In this document: piece by piece, positions 57,294 through 64,000 of the stretch | How positions within the stretch are numbered: the first letter of the stretch is position 1 | How the letters are laid out: each line of letters starts with the position of its first letter | Assembly (NCBI RefSeq): GCF_002163585.1 | Contig: NZ_CP015579.1 | Span: 868,001-932,000, forward strand | Source: Tatumella citrea | Lineage (GTDB): Bacteria > Pseudomonadota > Gammaproteobacteria > Enterobacterales > Enterobacteriaceae | Reading direction: 5' to 3' | DNA length: 64,000 nucleotides | The notes under the pieces: model-generated | The model's input: the letters and a program-made list of their open reading frames with translations, nothing else | Told to the model about the DNA's origin: nothing | The model's database searches: none | Made by a program: the position numbers and the translations under genes

Positions 57294-58460
57294 ATGAAAA
57301 TTGCTATTGCCGGTACCGGCTATGTCGGGCTTTCTAATGGTATTCTACTGGCACAACATAATGAAGTGGTCGCGTTAGACATCGACCAGGCCAAAGTCGA
57401 TAAACTGAATAACGGTATTTCACCGATTGTCGATACTGAAATCGAACATTATCTGGCGACCAGACAGCTGAATTTTACGGCAACCACCGATAAGCAGCTG
57501 GCGTACACCGGCGCTGATTATGTGATTGTGGCCACGCCAACCGATTATGATCCGGTAAATAACTACTTTAATACCAAAAGCGTTGAGTCTGTAATTAACG
57601 ATGTGCTGGCGATTAACCCGCAGGCAACCATCGTGATTAAGTCCACCATCCCGGTCGGTTTTACCCGTGATCTGAAACAGCGTCTTGGCGTAGACAATAT
57701 TATTTTTTCGCCAGAGTTTCTGCGTGAAGGGCGTGCGTTGTATGACAACCTGTACCCGTCCCGTATTGTGGTCGGAAGCCAGACGCCTGCCGGAAAACGC
57801 TTTGCCGAACTGCTGGTGGAAGGCGCAGAAAAAGAGGATATCGCGGTACTGTTTACCGATGATACTGAAGCCGAAGCGATTAAACTGTTTGCCAATACCT
57901 ATCTGGCGCTGCGAATTTCATACTTCAATGAACTGGACAGCTATGCCGAACACCACGGTCTGAACAGCCGTCAGATCATCGAAGGCATCGGCCTGGACCC
58001 GCGTATCGGCAGCCACTACAACAACCCGTCGTTTGGCTATGGTGGTTACTGCCTGCCGAAAGATACCAAACAGTTACTGGCTAACTACCACAACGTACCC
58101 AACAATATTATCAGCGCAATTGTTGATGCGAACCGTACCCGCAAAGATTTTATCGCCGACAGTATTTTAAAACGTAAGCCGAAAAAAGTGGGTATCTATC
58201 GGCTGGTGATGAAGGCCGGTTCAGATAATTTCCGTGCCTCGGCGGTGCAGGGCATTATGAAACGCCTGAAATCTAAAGGTGTGGACGTGATGGTTTATGA
58301 ACCCGTGCTGAATGAACCTCTGTTCTTTAATTCACCGGTCACTCACGATGTGAATGAGCTGAAACAGCAGTGCGATGTGATTATTGCCAACCGGCTGGTC
58401 GATGAGCTGAAAGATGTCAGCGATAAAGTCTATACCCGCGATTTATTCGGTAGCGATTAA
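57294..58460 (+). CDS. ugd: UDP-glucose 6-dehydrogenase
   Basis: Oxidises UDP-glucose to UDP-glucuronate, a donor for EPS and for aminoarabinose-modified lipid A. The protein is 388 aa, the E. coli length. N-terminal NAD motif [20 protein letters not shown], catalytic Cys in [15 protein letters not shown] (about residue 260), and the conserved [17 protein letters not shown] at 57294; the open frame upstream is non-coding. It is monocistronic, with a hairpin at its 3' end. Confidence 0.97.
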   Translation: MKIAIAGTGYVGLSNGILLAQHNEVVALDIDQAKVDKLNNGISPIVDTEIEHYLATRQLNFTATTDKQLAYTGADYVIVATPTDYDPVNNYFNTKSVESVINDVLAINPQATIVIKSTIPVGFTRDLKQRLGVDNIIFSPEFLREGRALYDNLYPSRIVVGSQTPAGKRFAELLVEGAEKEDIAVLFTDDTEAEAIKLFANTYLALRISYFNELDSYAEHHGLNSRQIIEGIGLDPRIGSHYNNPSFGYGGYCLPKDTKQLLANYHNVPNNIISAIVDANRTRKDFIADSILKRKPKKVGIYRLVMKAGSDNFRASAVQGIMKRLKSKGVDVMVYEPVLNEPLFFNSPVTHDVNELKQQCDVIIANRLVDELKDVSDKVYTRDLFGSD

Positions 58461-58474
58461 ACCGTTCTGAAAGA

Positions 58475-58514
58475 AAGCCCCGCAGCAGGCGTATTGCACC
58501 GTGCTGTGGGGCTT
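58475..58514 (+). terminator. Hairpin terminator after ugd
   Basis: AAGCCCCGCAGCA and TGCTGTGGGGCTT form a 13-bp stem with one G-U pair and a 14-nt loop. The T content after it is low (AACTTTAC). It sits between convergent ugd and the phospho-beta-glucosidase gene. Confidence 0.7.
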
Positions 58515-58662
58515 AACTTTACTCCCTGTTATCCTGCAGTATCCGGGGGGCCGTCCAGCGTCCTTGCCAGTACTGACACCCCTTCAGGGAGTCACTGCTT
58601 ACTAATGAAGTCATAAGAAACATATTTGCTTAACAGCAGATGCACTGATAAGTGATTAACTT

Positions 58663-58739
58663 CTCTCTGCTTATTACTTACTACTCACTACTTACTACTT
58701 ACTGCTTACTGCTTACTGCTTACTGCTTACTGCTTACTG
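58663..58739. repeat. Heptanucleotide tandem repeat (CTTACTG)
   Basis: Eleven consecutive 7-bp units: five degenerate (CTCTCTG, CTTATTA, CTTACTA, CTCACTA, CTTACTA) then six perfect CTTACTG copies (58698-58739). It lies in the 320-bp gap between the convergent ugd and GH4 genes, ending 41 bp before the latter's stop codon, so length changes should not alter a promoter or reading frame. A variable-number tandem repeat is likely. Confidence 0.92.
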
Positions 58740-58780
58740 CTTTCCTGACTTAACAGGACACTAGAAAGTCTTTCGCTGGC

Positions 58781-60175
58781 TCACTGTTGCTGATGGTTCT
58801 TACGGTCGGCCAGTAAATCGTCAACAAACCGGGTATCTGCAGACTGAGTCGCTTCAATGCGGGCGATAGCATCGCTGAACTGCGGCAGATATTTTTTATG
58901 GGCATACAGCAACTGGTCCAGTACCTGACGGGCGGTATCGCCGCCACGAATCAGCGGATTGATGGTGAAGGCATGCAGAGCCGCACCGTAGTCACCCGTT
59001 ACAGCGGCTTCAATCACCGTTTGCTCCATTGCTTTCATCAGTTGCAACATCCCTCGTGCTGCAGGGGGGAAGGTTCCCCAGGTCAGCGGCTCGGCACCAT
59101 GCGAGGTAATATAGGAAGAGACTTCGGCGACACTGTCATAAGGCAGGTCTGCCAGCGCGCCATTGTTGCGGGTGCTGACTACCATCATTTTTCGGCTGTC
59201 GTTGTAAATTGATTCAATCAAATCACAGGCAGCATCGCTGTAATGTGCGCCGCCGCGTTGTGCCAGTTCTGCCGGTTTTTCTTTCAGGTCCGGGTTTTTA
59301 TACATTTCAAATAACCGGTTCTCGGTGGCTTTAACCACTTCGGCGCGGGTGGCGTAATTTTCAAAATCTTCAACCGCATGGCCCAGCATCTGCTGTTCCA
59401 GGTAATAGTAGCGGTGGTAGCCACAAGGCAGGAGTCCGAGGTGGCGAACCTGCTCAACATTAAACGGAATCTGATGAATATTGGTCAGGCCTTCATTTTG
59501 CTGTTGGTCCGCATAAATCGCCTCCAGCAGCACGGCGGTGTGCTCAGTTCCCTGGCGGTCCCATACGCGGTGCCAGTGAAAGTGATTCAGCCCGGCAAAT
59601 TTAAAGAACAGTGCCTGTTCCGGCTGGTCCAGCACTGTTTTTGCCTGTTCAATATGGCTGAACGGCACATTACACAGGCCAATCGTTTTCTCCCAGTGCC
59701 CGTAACGAATAGCCGCTTCGGTAACCATCCCTGCCGGGTTAGTGAAGTTAACCAGCCAGGCATTCGGGCATTGCTGGCGCATATCTTTGATAATGTCGAG
59801 GATCACCGGAATGGTACGCAGGGCTTTCATAATACCGCCTGCCCCGTTGGTTTCCTGACCGAGATAGCCATGAGCTAAAGGAATGCATTCGTCTTTCAGC
59901 CGGGCTTCCAGTAAGCCCACGCGAAACTGCGTGGTGACAAAATCGGCATCTTTCAGGGCGGCTTTACGGTCCAGCGTCAGACGAACCTGCCACGGTAGCC
60001 CGGCAGATTCAATCATTCGTCTTGCCATATCGCCGACAATTTGCAACTTCTCTTTGCCTTCCTCAATATCTACCAGCCAGATCTCTTTGATCGGTAATTT
60101 ATCTTTGCGGAGAATAAATCCTTCTATCAGCTCCGGGGTATAGCTGGAACCGCCCCCGATAGTCACTATTTTCAT
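58781..60175 (-). CDS. 6-phospho-beta-glucosidase, GH4 family
   Basis: 464 aa NAD- and Mn-dependent glycosidase that hydrolyses phosphorylated cellobiose/beta-glucosides delivered by the adjacent PTS. Motifs: KIVTIGGGSSYTPELIEGF (NAD, N-terminus), NFTNPAGMVTEA, the metal-binding Cys in GLCNVPFSH (about 170) and His in GLNHFHWHR (about 200). It is ChbF/CelF/LicH-like. The start (complement of 60173-60175) overlaps the EIIA stop by 4 bp (ATGA). It is last in the minus-strand PTS operon. Confidence 0.95.
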   Translation of the reverse strand: MKIVTIGGGSSYTPELIEGFILRKDKLPIKEIWLVDIEEGKEKLQIVGDMARRMIESAGLPWQVRLTLDRKAALKDADFVTTQFRVGLLEARLKDECIPLAHGYLGQETNGAGGIMKALRTIPVILDIIKDMRQQCPNAWLVNFTNPAGMVTEAAIRYGHWEKTIGLCNVPFSHIEQAKTVLDQPEQALFFKFAGLNHFHWHRVWDRQGTEHTAVLLEAIYADQQQNEGLTNIHQIPFNVEQVRHLGLLPCGYHRYYYLEQQMLGHAVEDFENYATRAEVVKATENRLFEMYKNPDLKEKPAELAQRGGAHYSDAACDLIESIYNDSRKMMVVSTRNNGALADLPYDSVAEVSSYITSHGAEPLTWGTFPPAARGMLQLMKAMEQTVIEAAVTGDYGAALHAFTINPLIRGGDTARQVLDQLLYAHKKYLPQFSDAIARIEATQSADTRFVDDLLADRKNHQQQ

Positions 60176-60510
60176 TCGGCTTCCTTTCTCAGTGAGGTGA
60201 GTGAATTGAATTTCTGATACAGCGCGACAATCTCTTCCGCCATCTCCCGGCACAGCATGGCATTCATAATGTGATCCTGAGCATGAACCATAATCAGGCT
60301 GACCGGGATTTTGCCGCAACCTTCATCCAGACCAATCAGTTGCGTCTGGCTGTTGTGACATTGTCGGGCTGACAGCGTGGACTTCTGCAGACAATCGGCC
60401 GCCGTTTCCCACTGGCTGATACGCGCTGCCTGTATTGCCTCCATGGCGTAGGATTTGGACTCGCCGGCGCACAAAATCAGGTTGATCATCATTTCTTCAT
60501 TAATATCCAT
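60172..60510 (-). CDS. PTS lactose/cellobiose-family EIIA
   Basis: 112 aa helical trimeric IIA (ChbA/CelC-like). The phospho-His is in LIMVHAQDHIMNAML (about residue 75). The start at complement of 60508-60510 matches the family N-terminus (EEMMINLILCAGES) and has GGAG upstream; the in-frame extension to 60555 lies inside the EIIC gene. One base separates it from the EIIC stop. Confidence 0.93.
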   Translation of the reverse strand: MDINEEMMINLILCAGESKSYAMEAIQAARISQWETAADCLQKSTLSARQCHNSQTQLIGLDEGCGKIPVSLIMVHAQDHIMNAMLCREMAEEIVALYQKFNSLTSLRKEAE

Positions 60511-60511
60511 C

Positions 60512-61798
60512 TCAGGCTCCGGGGGTCTGTTCTTCGGCCAGCAAACTCCGTTCATACAGTTTGCAGAACGGGTAGTAGATCAGTGCAGAGCTGCACACCA
60601 GTACCAGTACCAGCAGGGCGGCATTGATATCCCAGCCAGCCGCCCAGGCCGCACCAATCGGGCCGGGAGAGGTCCACGGCGCCAGAGAGACAATATGCGC
60701 CACCAGACCATATTTAATGGCAAACCAGGCGAGGACCGCGTTAACCGCCGGGGTCAGGATAAACGGGATAAAAAACAGGGTGTTCATCACTATCGGAGTC
60801 CCAAATATCACCGGTTCATTAATGTTAAACAGCGAGGGCACCAGCGATATTTTTCCGATAGAGCGCAGGTGGGCAGATTTACTGCGCAGGTAGAGCAGTA
60901 CCAGTCCGAGCGTGGCCCCGGAGCCGCCCAGGGTAATAAAGAAGGCCCAGAAAGGTTCGACAAAAATATGTTCTGCCGCCAGGCCACTGGCCAGCCTGCT
61001 CTGGTTAATACCCAGATTAGTCAGCCAGAATGCCTGTAAAAAGCCGCTGACAATCGTTGCGCCATGAATTCCTGCAAACCACAGTACATGGCAAATAATC
61101 ACCGCAATGATCACCGCCGGTAATGAATCTGAGGCGGATAACAGCGGGCTGAACAGTGCCATAATCGCCTGCGGAATCAGCATACCGCTGAATGACTGTA
61201 CGGCCAGGCTGACCGGGAATAGCAGTAGCAGCACCAGTGACAATGGAATTAACTGATTAAAGGATTTACGGATGTTATCCGGTACCTGTTCCGGTAAGCG
61301 GATACCGATATTTCTCTGCTGTAAGGCGCGTGACAGTTCACAGACGCCTATCGCGACAATGATGGCGGTGAAGATCCCGGAACCGCCCAGATAGCTGCTC
61401 TCTATCATTCCGTTGTTTAACGGGCAGCAGATCAGTAAAAAGGCTACCAGTGACAACAATGCCGTGTTCAGCCCCTCCAGCCGGTAGTGTCGCGCCAGGC
61501 AGTAACCGATTGCCGGGCAGATATACACCGACATAATCCCCATTGTCATATTATACGGGGTGAGTAGTTGCTGTTTGTATTCGGCAGCAATATATAACCA
61601 GCCTTTGGCAATAAAAAACTGATTACCTTCTGAGAACGGCGGGTAGGCAAATATCAGTATAAAAGAACCGATAATCATAAATGGCATTACTGAGATAAAT
61701 CCGTCCCGGATAGCCATAATATGCCGCTGAGATGATATTTTGGCGGCAACAGGTAACATGACCCGTTCCAGTGCGGAAAACATGCGGTTAATATCCAT
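60512..61798 (-). CDS. PTS cellobiose-family EIIC permease
   Basis: 428 aa membrane transporter (ChbC is about 450 aa). Family landmarks are MAIRDGFISVMPFMIIGSFI (about 28-47) and NINEPVIFGTPIVMN (about 328), with about ten helices. It imports beta-glucosides while they are phosphorylated by EIIB. It lies 13 bp after EIIB in the operon order B-C-A-glucosidase. Confidence 0.95.
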   Translation of the reverse strand: MDINRMFSALERVMLPVAAKISSQRHIMAIRDGFISVMPFMIIGSFILIFAYPPFSEGNQFFIAKGWLYIAAEYKQQLLTPYNMTMGIMSVYICPAIGYCLARHYRLEGLNTALLSLVAFLLICCPLNNGMIESSYLGGSGIFTAIIVAIGVCELSRALQQRNIGIRLPEQVPDNIRKSFNQLIPLSLVLLLLFPVSLAVQSFSGMLIPQAIMALFSPLLSASDSLPAVIIAVIICHVLWFAGIHGATIVSGFLQAFWLTNLGINQSRLASGLAAEHIFVEPFWAFFITLGGSGATLGLVLLYLRSKSAHLRSIGKISLVPSLFNINEPVIFGTPIVMNTLFFIPFILTPAVNAVLAWFAIKYGLVAHIVSLAPWTSPGPIGAAWAAGWDINAALLVLVLVCSSALIYYPFCKLYERSLLAEEQTPGA

Positions 61799-61811
61799 AT
61801 CCCCTCCGTAA

Positions 61812-62111
61812 TTACATCGCCAGCGCCGATTCCAGTACTTTATCGCCGCGCATCATGCCATAGTCACGGATATCGATTACTGCCACCGGAATATTCAGTG
61901 GCGCCAGTTTTTGCTGCACTTCGGCCAGTTTATATTTAACCTGCGGTCCCAGCAGGCAACAGTCTGTATTGGTAAGGTGGGAGTCTAATTCATTGATACT
62001 TATGGCATTGATTTCAACGTCAATCGACTGGTCTGCGGCATATTTCTGCATGCGGCTGACCAGCATGCTGGTGGACATTCCTGCGGCACAACAAAGCAGT
62101 ATATTTTTCAT
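61812..62111 (-). CDS. PTS cellobiose-family EIIB
   Basis: 99 aa IIB domain with the phospho-Cys in ILLCCAAGMSTSMLV; by alignment with ChbB the second Cys (residue 8) is the active one. LLGPQVKYKLAEV is the conserved middle segment. Start at complement of 62109-62111. It is the first gene of the operon, behind a CRP-like promoter. Confidence 0.95.
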   Translation of the reverse strand: MKNILLCCAAGMSTSMLVSRMQKYAADQSIDVEINAISINELDSHLTNTDCCLLGPQVKYKLAEVQQKLAPLNIPVAVIDIRDYGMMRGDKVLESALAM

Positions 62112-62573
62112 AGTTCTTCCCTGAGTGCGATCCATTCATCCTGAATGATAATAATGTGCTATCGGGTTTATACAGGTTATATTTAATTTATAGTGTGCGG
62201 TAAATCACACGGGGGAAAACAGAGGGTTATTTCAGTGGTTTTTTATTTTTTAGAAAGTTATTAGTGGATTTTATTACTTGGGTCTTTAATTGTATTTGTG
62301 GATAAAATAAAGAAATTCAGTTGTTGACCGGAATAGTAAAATATTTCATTTTCATAAGCTGTTCAGGAATTATTCTGTAGTTAAATACTCGTCAGCGACT
62401 TTTGCGGCTAATGCAATAATGAATTGCAGTAACGGTAGTTTGATCACTGGCTAAGCTGTGCTTTACTGATATGTGTGCTGTGTTGTTTCATTCAATCATT
62501 CAGTCTGACCCGGTGGGGACCTGCGCCTGTCGCCGGGTGTCGTAGTTTCTAATAAATTATAACAGGAGTCTTT
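62112..62573. promoter_or_regulatory. Divergent promoter region of the beta-glucoside PTS operon and the MFS gene
   Basis: 462 bp, AT-rich (about 62210-62420 especially), no gene. It carries the CRP/promoter element listed next for the minus-strand operon. For the plus strand I see only a ribosome-binding site (AACAGGAG) 6 nt before the MFS start. Confidence 0.6.
62160..62212 (-). promoter_or_regulatory. Candidate CRP site and -10 box for the PTS operon
   Basis: TGTGC-GGTAAA-TCACA (62194-62209) matches nine of ten CRP core positions. Read on the minus strand, a TATAAA -10 (complement of 62167-62172) would place the start near 62160, with the CRP centre at about -41.5, the class II position. 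No good -35 is present, as expected for such promoters. Confidence 0.55.
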
Positions 62574-63743
62574 ATGCCCGTAGCTCTACTGGCACTGGCA
62601 CTGAGTGCGTTTGCTATCGGAACCACTGAGTTTGTGATTATGGGATTACTCCCCGATGTGGCGGGGAACCTGCATGTCTCTATCCCGTCTGCCGGCTGGC
62701 TGATTAGTGGCTATGCACTGGGGGTGGCGATTGGTGCTCCGATTATGGCGTTGGTGACGGCACGTCTGCCGCGTAAACGTACCTTATTGTTGCTGATGCT
62801 GATCTTTATTCTCGGTAATCTGATGTGTGCTTTGGCACCGGATTACAATCTGCTGATGCTGGCCAGGGTAGTGACGGCACTATGTCATGGTGCATTTTTT
62901 GGCATCGGTTCTGTAGTCGCTGCCAGCCTGGTGGCGCCTAACCGTCAGGCCTCGGCTGTGGCACTGATGTTTACCGGACTGACGCTGGCGAACGTATTGG
63001 GCGTGCCACTCGGGACCTGGTTTGGTCAGTTGTACGGCTGGCGAGCCACCTTCTGGGCCGTGGGCGGTATCGGGATTCTGGCGTTTATTGGTCTGGCGCT
63101 GAGCCTGCCGGTCAACCGGGAAGAAAAACCGGTCGACCTGATGAGTGAAATCAGTGCACTGGCTAACGGTAAACTCTGGCTATCACTGCTGATGACAGTT
63201 TTCTTTGCCGCAGCAATGTTTGCGCTATTCAGCTATATCGCACCGCTGCTGCTACAGGTGACCGGTATCAGTGATAAAGGTGTTAGCTGGACACTGTTCC
63301 TGATGGGCGCGGGTCTGACGCTCGGCAACATCATGGGTGGGCGACTGGCGGACTGGAAAGTCTCTTTTAGTCTGCTATTAAGCTTTACTCTGATTGCCGT
63401 ATTTTCGCTGTTGTTCCGCTGGACCAGCAGCGAAATGTGGCTGGCCGAAATTACCCTGTTTATCTGGTCAATGGCGACATTCTCGACCGTTCCGGCGCTG
63501 CAAATCAATGTAGTACGTCACGGTAAAGATGCCCCGCATCTGGTATCTACACTGAATATTTCAGCATTTAATCTGGGGAATGCTATCGGCGCATGGCTGG
63601 GCGGGCTGGTGATTAGCCGTGGCCTGGGACTGACTTCGGTGCCGGTCGCTGCAGCGGTACTGGCTGTGGTCGGTTTACTGGTGGCGTTGTTAACCTTCCG
63701 TGGCGGGTCACATGCACCGGCGCGTGAACTGCGCCAGCAGTGA
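62574..63743 (+). CDS. MFS exporter, AraJ/YdhP-like (DHA1 family)
   Basis: 389 aa, about 12 helices. Typical DHA1 features: AFAIGTTEFVIMGLLPDVA at the N-terminus, ISGYALGVAIGAPIMALVTA, the A-loop ARLPRKRTLLL and the motif C region GLTLANVLGVPLGTWFGQLYG in two blocks. Relatives (AraJ, YdhP, NepI) export sugars, purine nucleosides or drugs; the substrate cannot be read here. It is convergent with the LysR gene at a 2-bp gap. Confidence 0.88.
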   Translation: MPVALLALALSAFAIGTTEFVIMGLLPDVAGNLHVSIPSAGWLISGYALGVAIGAPIMALVTARLPRKRTLLLLMLIFILGNLMCALAPDYNLLMLARVVTALCHGAFFGIGSVVAASLVAPNRQASAVALMFTGLTLANVLGVPLGTWFGQLYGWRATFWAVGGIGILAFIGLALSLPVNREEKPVDLMSEISALANGKLWLSLLMTVFFAAAMFALFSYIAPLLLQVTGISDKGVSWTLFLMGAGLTLGNIMGGRLADWKVSFSLLLSFTLIAVFSLLFRWTSSEMWLAEITLFIWSMATFSTVPALQINVVRHGKDAPHLVSTLNISAFNLGNAIGAWLGGLVISRGLGLTSVPVAAAVLAVVGLLVALLTFRGGSHAPARELRQQ

Positions 63744-63745
63744 TG

Positions 63746-64000
63746 TCAGAGGGTGTTGGAAGGCTGTAACTGCTGTTCAATCTGCCGGACAAATTGTCCG
63801 GCCTGTTGTTGCAGATGACGAATAAATGCGCCGGTCAGCGCGGAAGCTGGCCGGTGTAATGGCCGGATCAGACTGACAGTAAAAGGCACGCTGATACTGA
63901 AACGCCGCATAACCACTCCACGACCGGCATAATCAAGTGCCGTCAGCGGATTAATAATTGATACACCAATCCCCGCTTTAACCATTGCACATACTGATGC
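63746..64000 (-). CDS. LysR-family regulator, C-terminal fragment
   Basis: Minus-strand frame open to the right edge of the window; only the last 84 residues are present. ASVCAMVKAGIGVSIINPLTALDYAGRG (in two blocks) matches the end of the LysR effector-binding domain. The usual helix and linker end (AFIRHLQQQAGQFV) follows. The DNA-binding domain lies outside the window, so target and effector are unknown. Confidence 0.85.
   Translation of the reverse strand, partial: ASVCAMVKAGIGVSIINPLTALDYAGRGVVMRRFSISVPFTVSLIRPLHRPASALTGAFIRHLQQQAGQFVRQIEQQLQPSNTL

Noticed and set aside
58663..58739. CRISPR array
   Set aside because: Units are 7 bp with no spacers; it is a simple tandem repeat.

Overview
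The window is a piece of a gammaproteobacterial (Enterobacterales) chromosome. The backbone argP-rpiA-serA-fau-ssrS-zapA-ygfB-pepP-ubiH-ubiI ... gcvTHP ... yqfA-ygfZ-sdhE-ygfX-fldB-xerD-dsbC-recJ-prfB-lysS follows the Escherichia coli gene order, with near-identical protein lengths. The exopolysaccharide (EPS) locus has an amylovoran/stewartan flavour: Wzi/Wza/Wzb/Wzc, a WbaP/AmsG-type initiating transferase and a tailspike-like AmsF/WceF-type protein. Together these suggest the Erwiniaceae (Erwinia, Pantoea, Tatumella or a relative). The genus is an inference.

Layout. (1) 1-8.7 kb is housekeeping: start of argP, rpiA, serA with a CRP-like site, fau, 6S RNA, zapA, and the pepP-ubiH-ubiI ubiquinone operon. 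(2) 8.8-13.3 kb is an accessory operon inserted between ubiI and gcvT: a PncA-like amidohydrolase, a three-part ABC importer with an NMT1/ThiY-type binding protein, and an inosine-uridine-type nucleoside hydrolase. It reads as a self-contained salvage system, possibly for NAD precursors, and has a 20-bp perfect palindrome upstream. (3) 13.3-29 kb holds gcvTHP with PurR- and GcvA-like sites, a GNAT acetyltransferase, yqfA, ygfZ, sdhE-ygfX, fldB, xerD-dsbC-recJ and prfB (intact programmed +1 frameshift)-lysS. (4) 29.4-50.4 kb is a complete Wzx/Wzy-dependent EPS or capsule locus behind a near-canonical JUMPstart/ops element. A GC-typical export module (wzi, wza, wzb, wzc) and initiation/dTDP-rhamnose genes (wbaP, a GT2, rmlBAC) are followed by a strongly AT-rich block with six more glycosyltransferases, Wzy, a tailspike-like beta-helix protein, rmlD and Wzx. 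(5) 50.4-58.5 kb has an AT-rich gap, a Fur-box-preceded P19/FetP-type iron protein, manA, manXYZ-yobD and ugd. (6) 58.5-64 kb has a heptanucleotide tandem repeat, a chb/cel-like beta-glucoside PTS operon with a GH4 phospho-beta-glucosidase, an MFS exporter and the end of a LysR gene.

How it fits together. WbaP should load a hexose phosphate (probably galactose) on undecaprenyl phosphate. Seven candidate transferases extend it using dTDP-L-rhamnose (RmlABCD) and, probably, UDP-glucuronate (Ugd, encoded 7 kb downstream). Wzx flips and Wzy polymerises the unit, Wzc/Wzb control export through Wza, and Wzi may anchor the polymer. The tailspike-like protein may trim or remodel it. The AT-rich block looks horizontally acquired. 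No tRNA, rRNA, CRISPR array or intact insertion sequence was seen. All calls come from reading the sequence by eye and from recall of family features; no database search was run.
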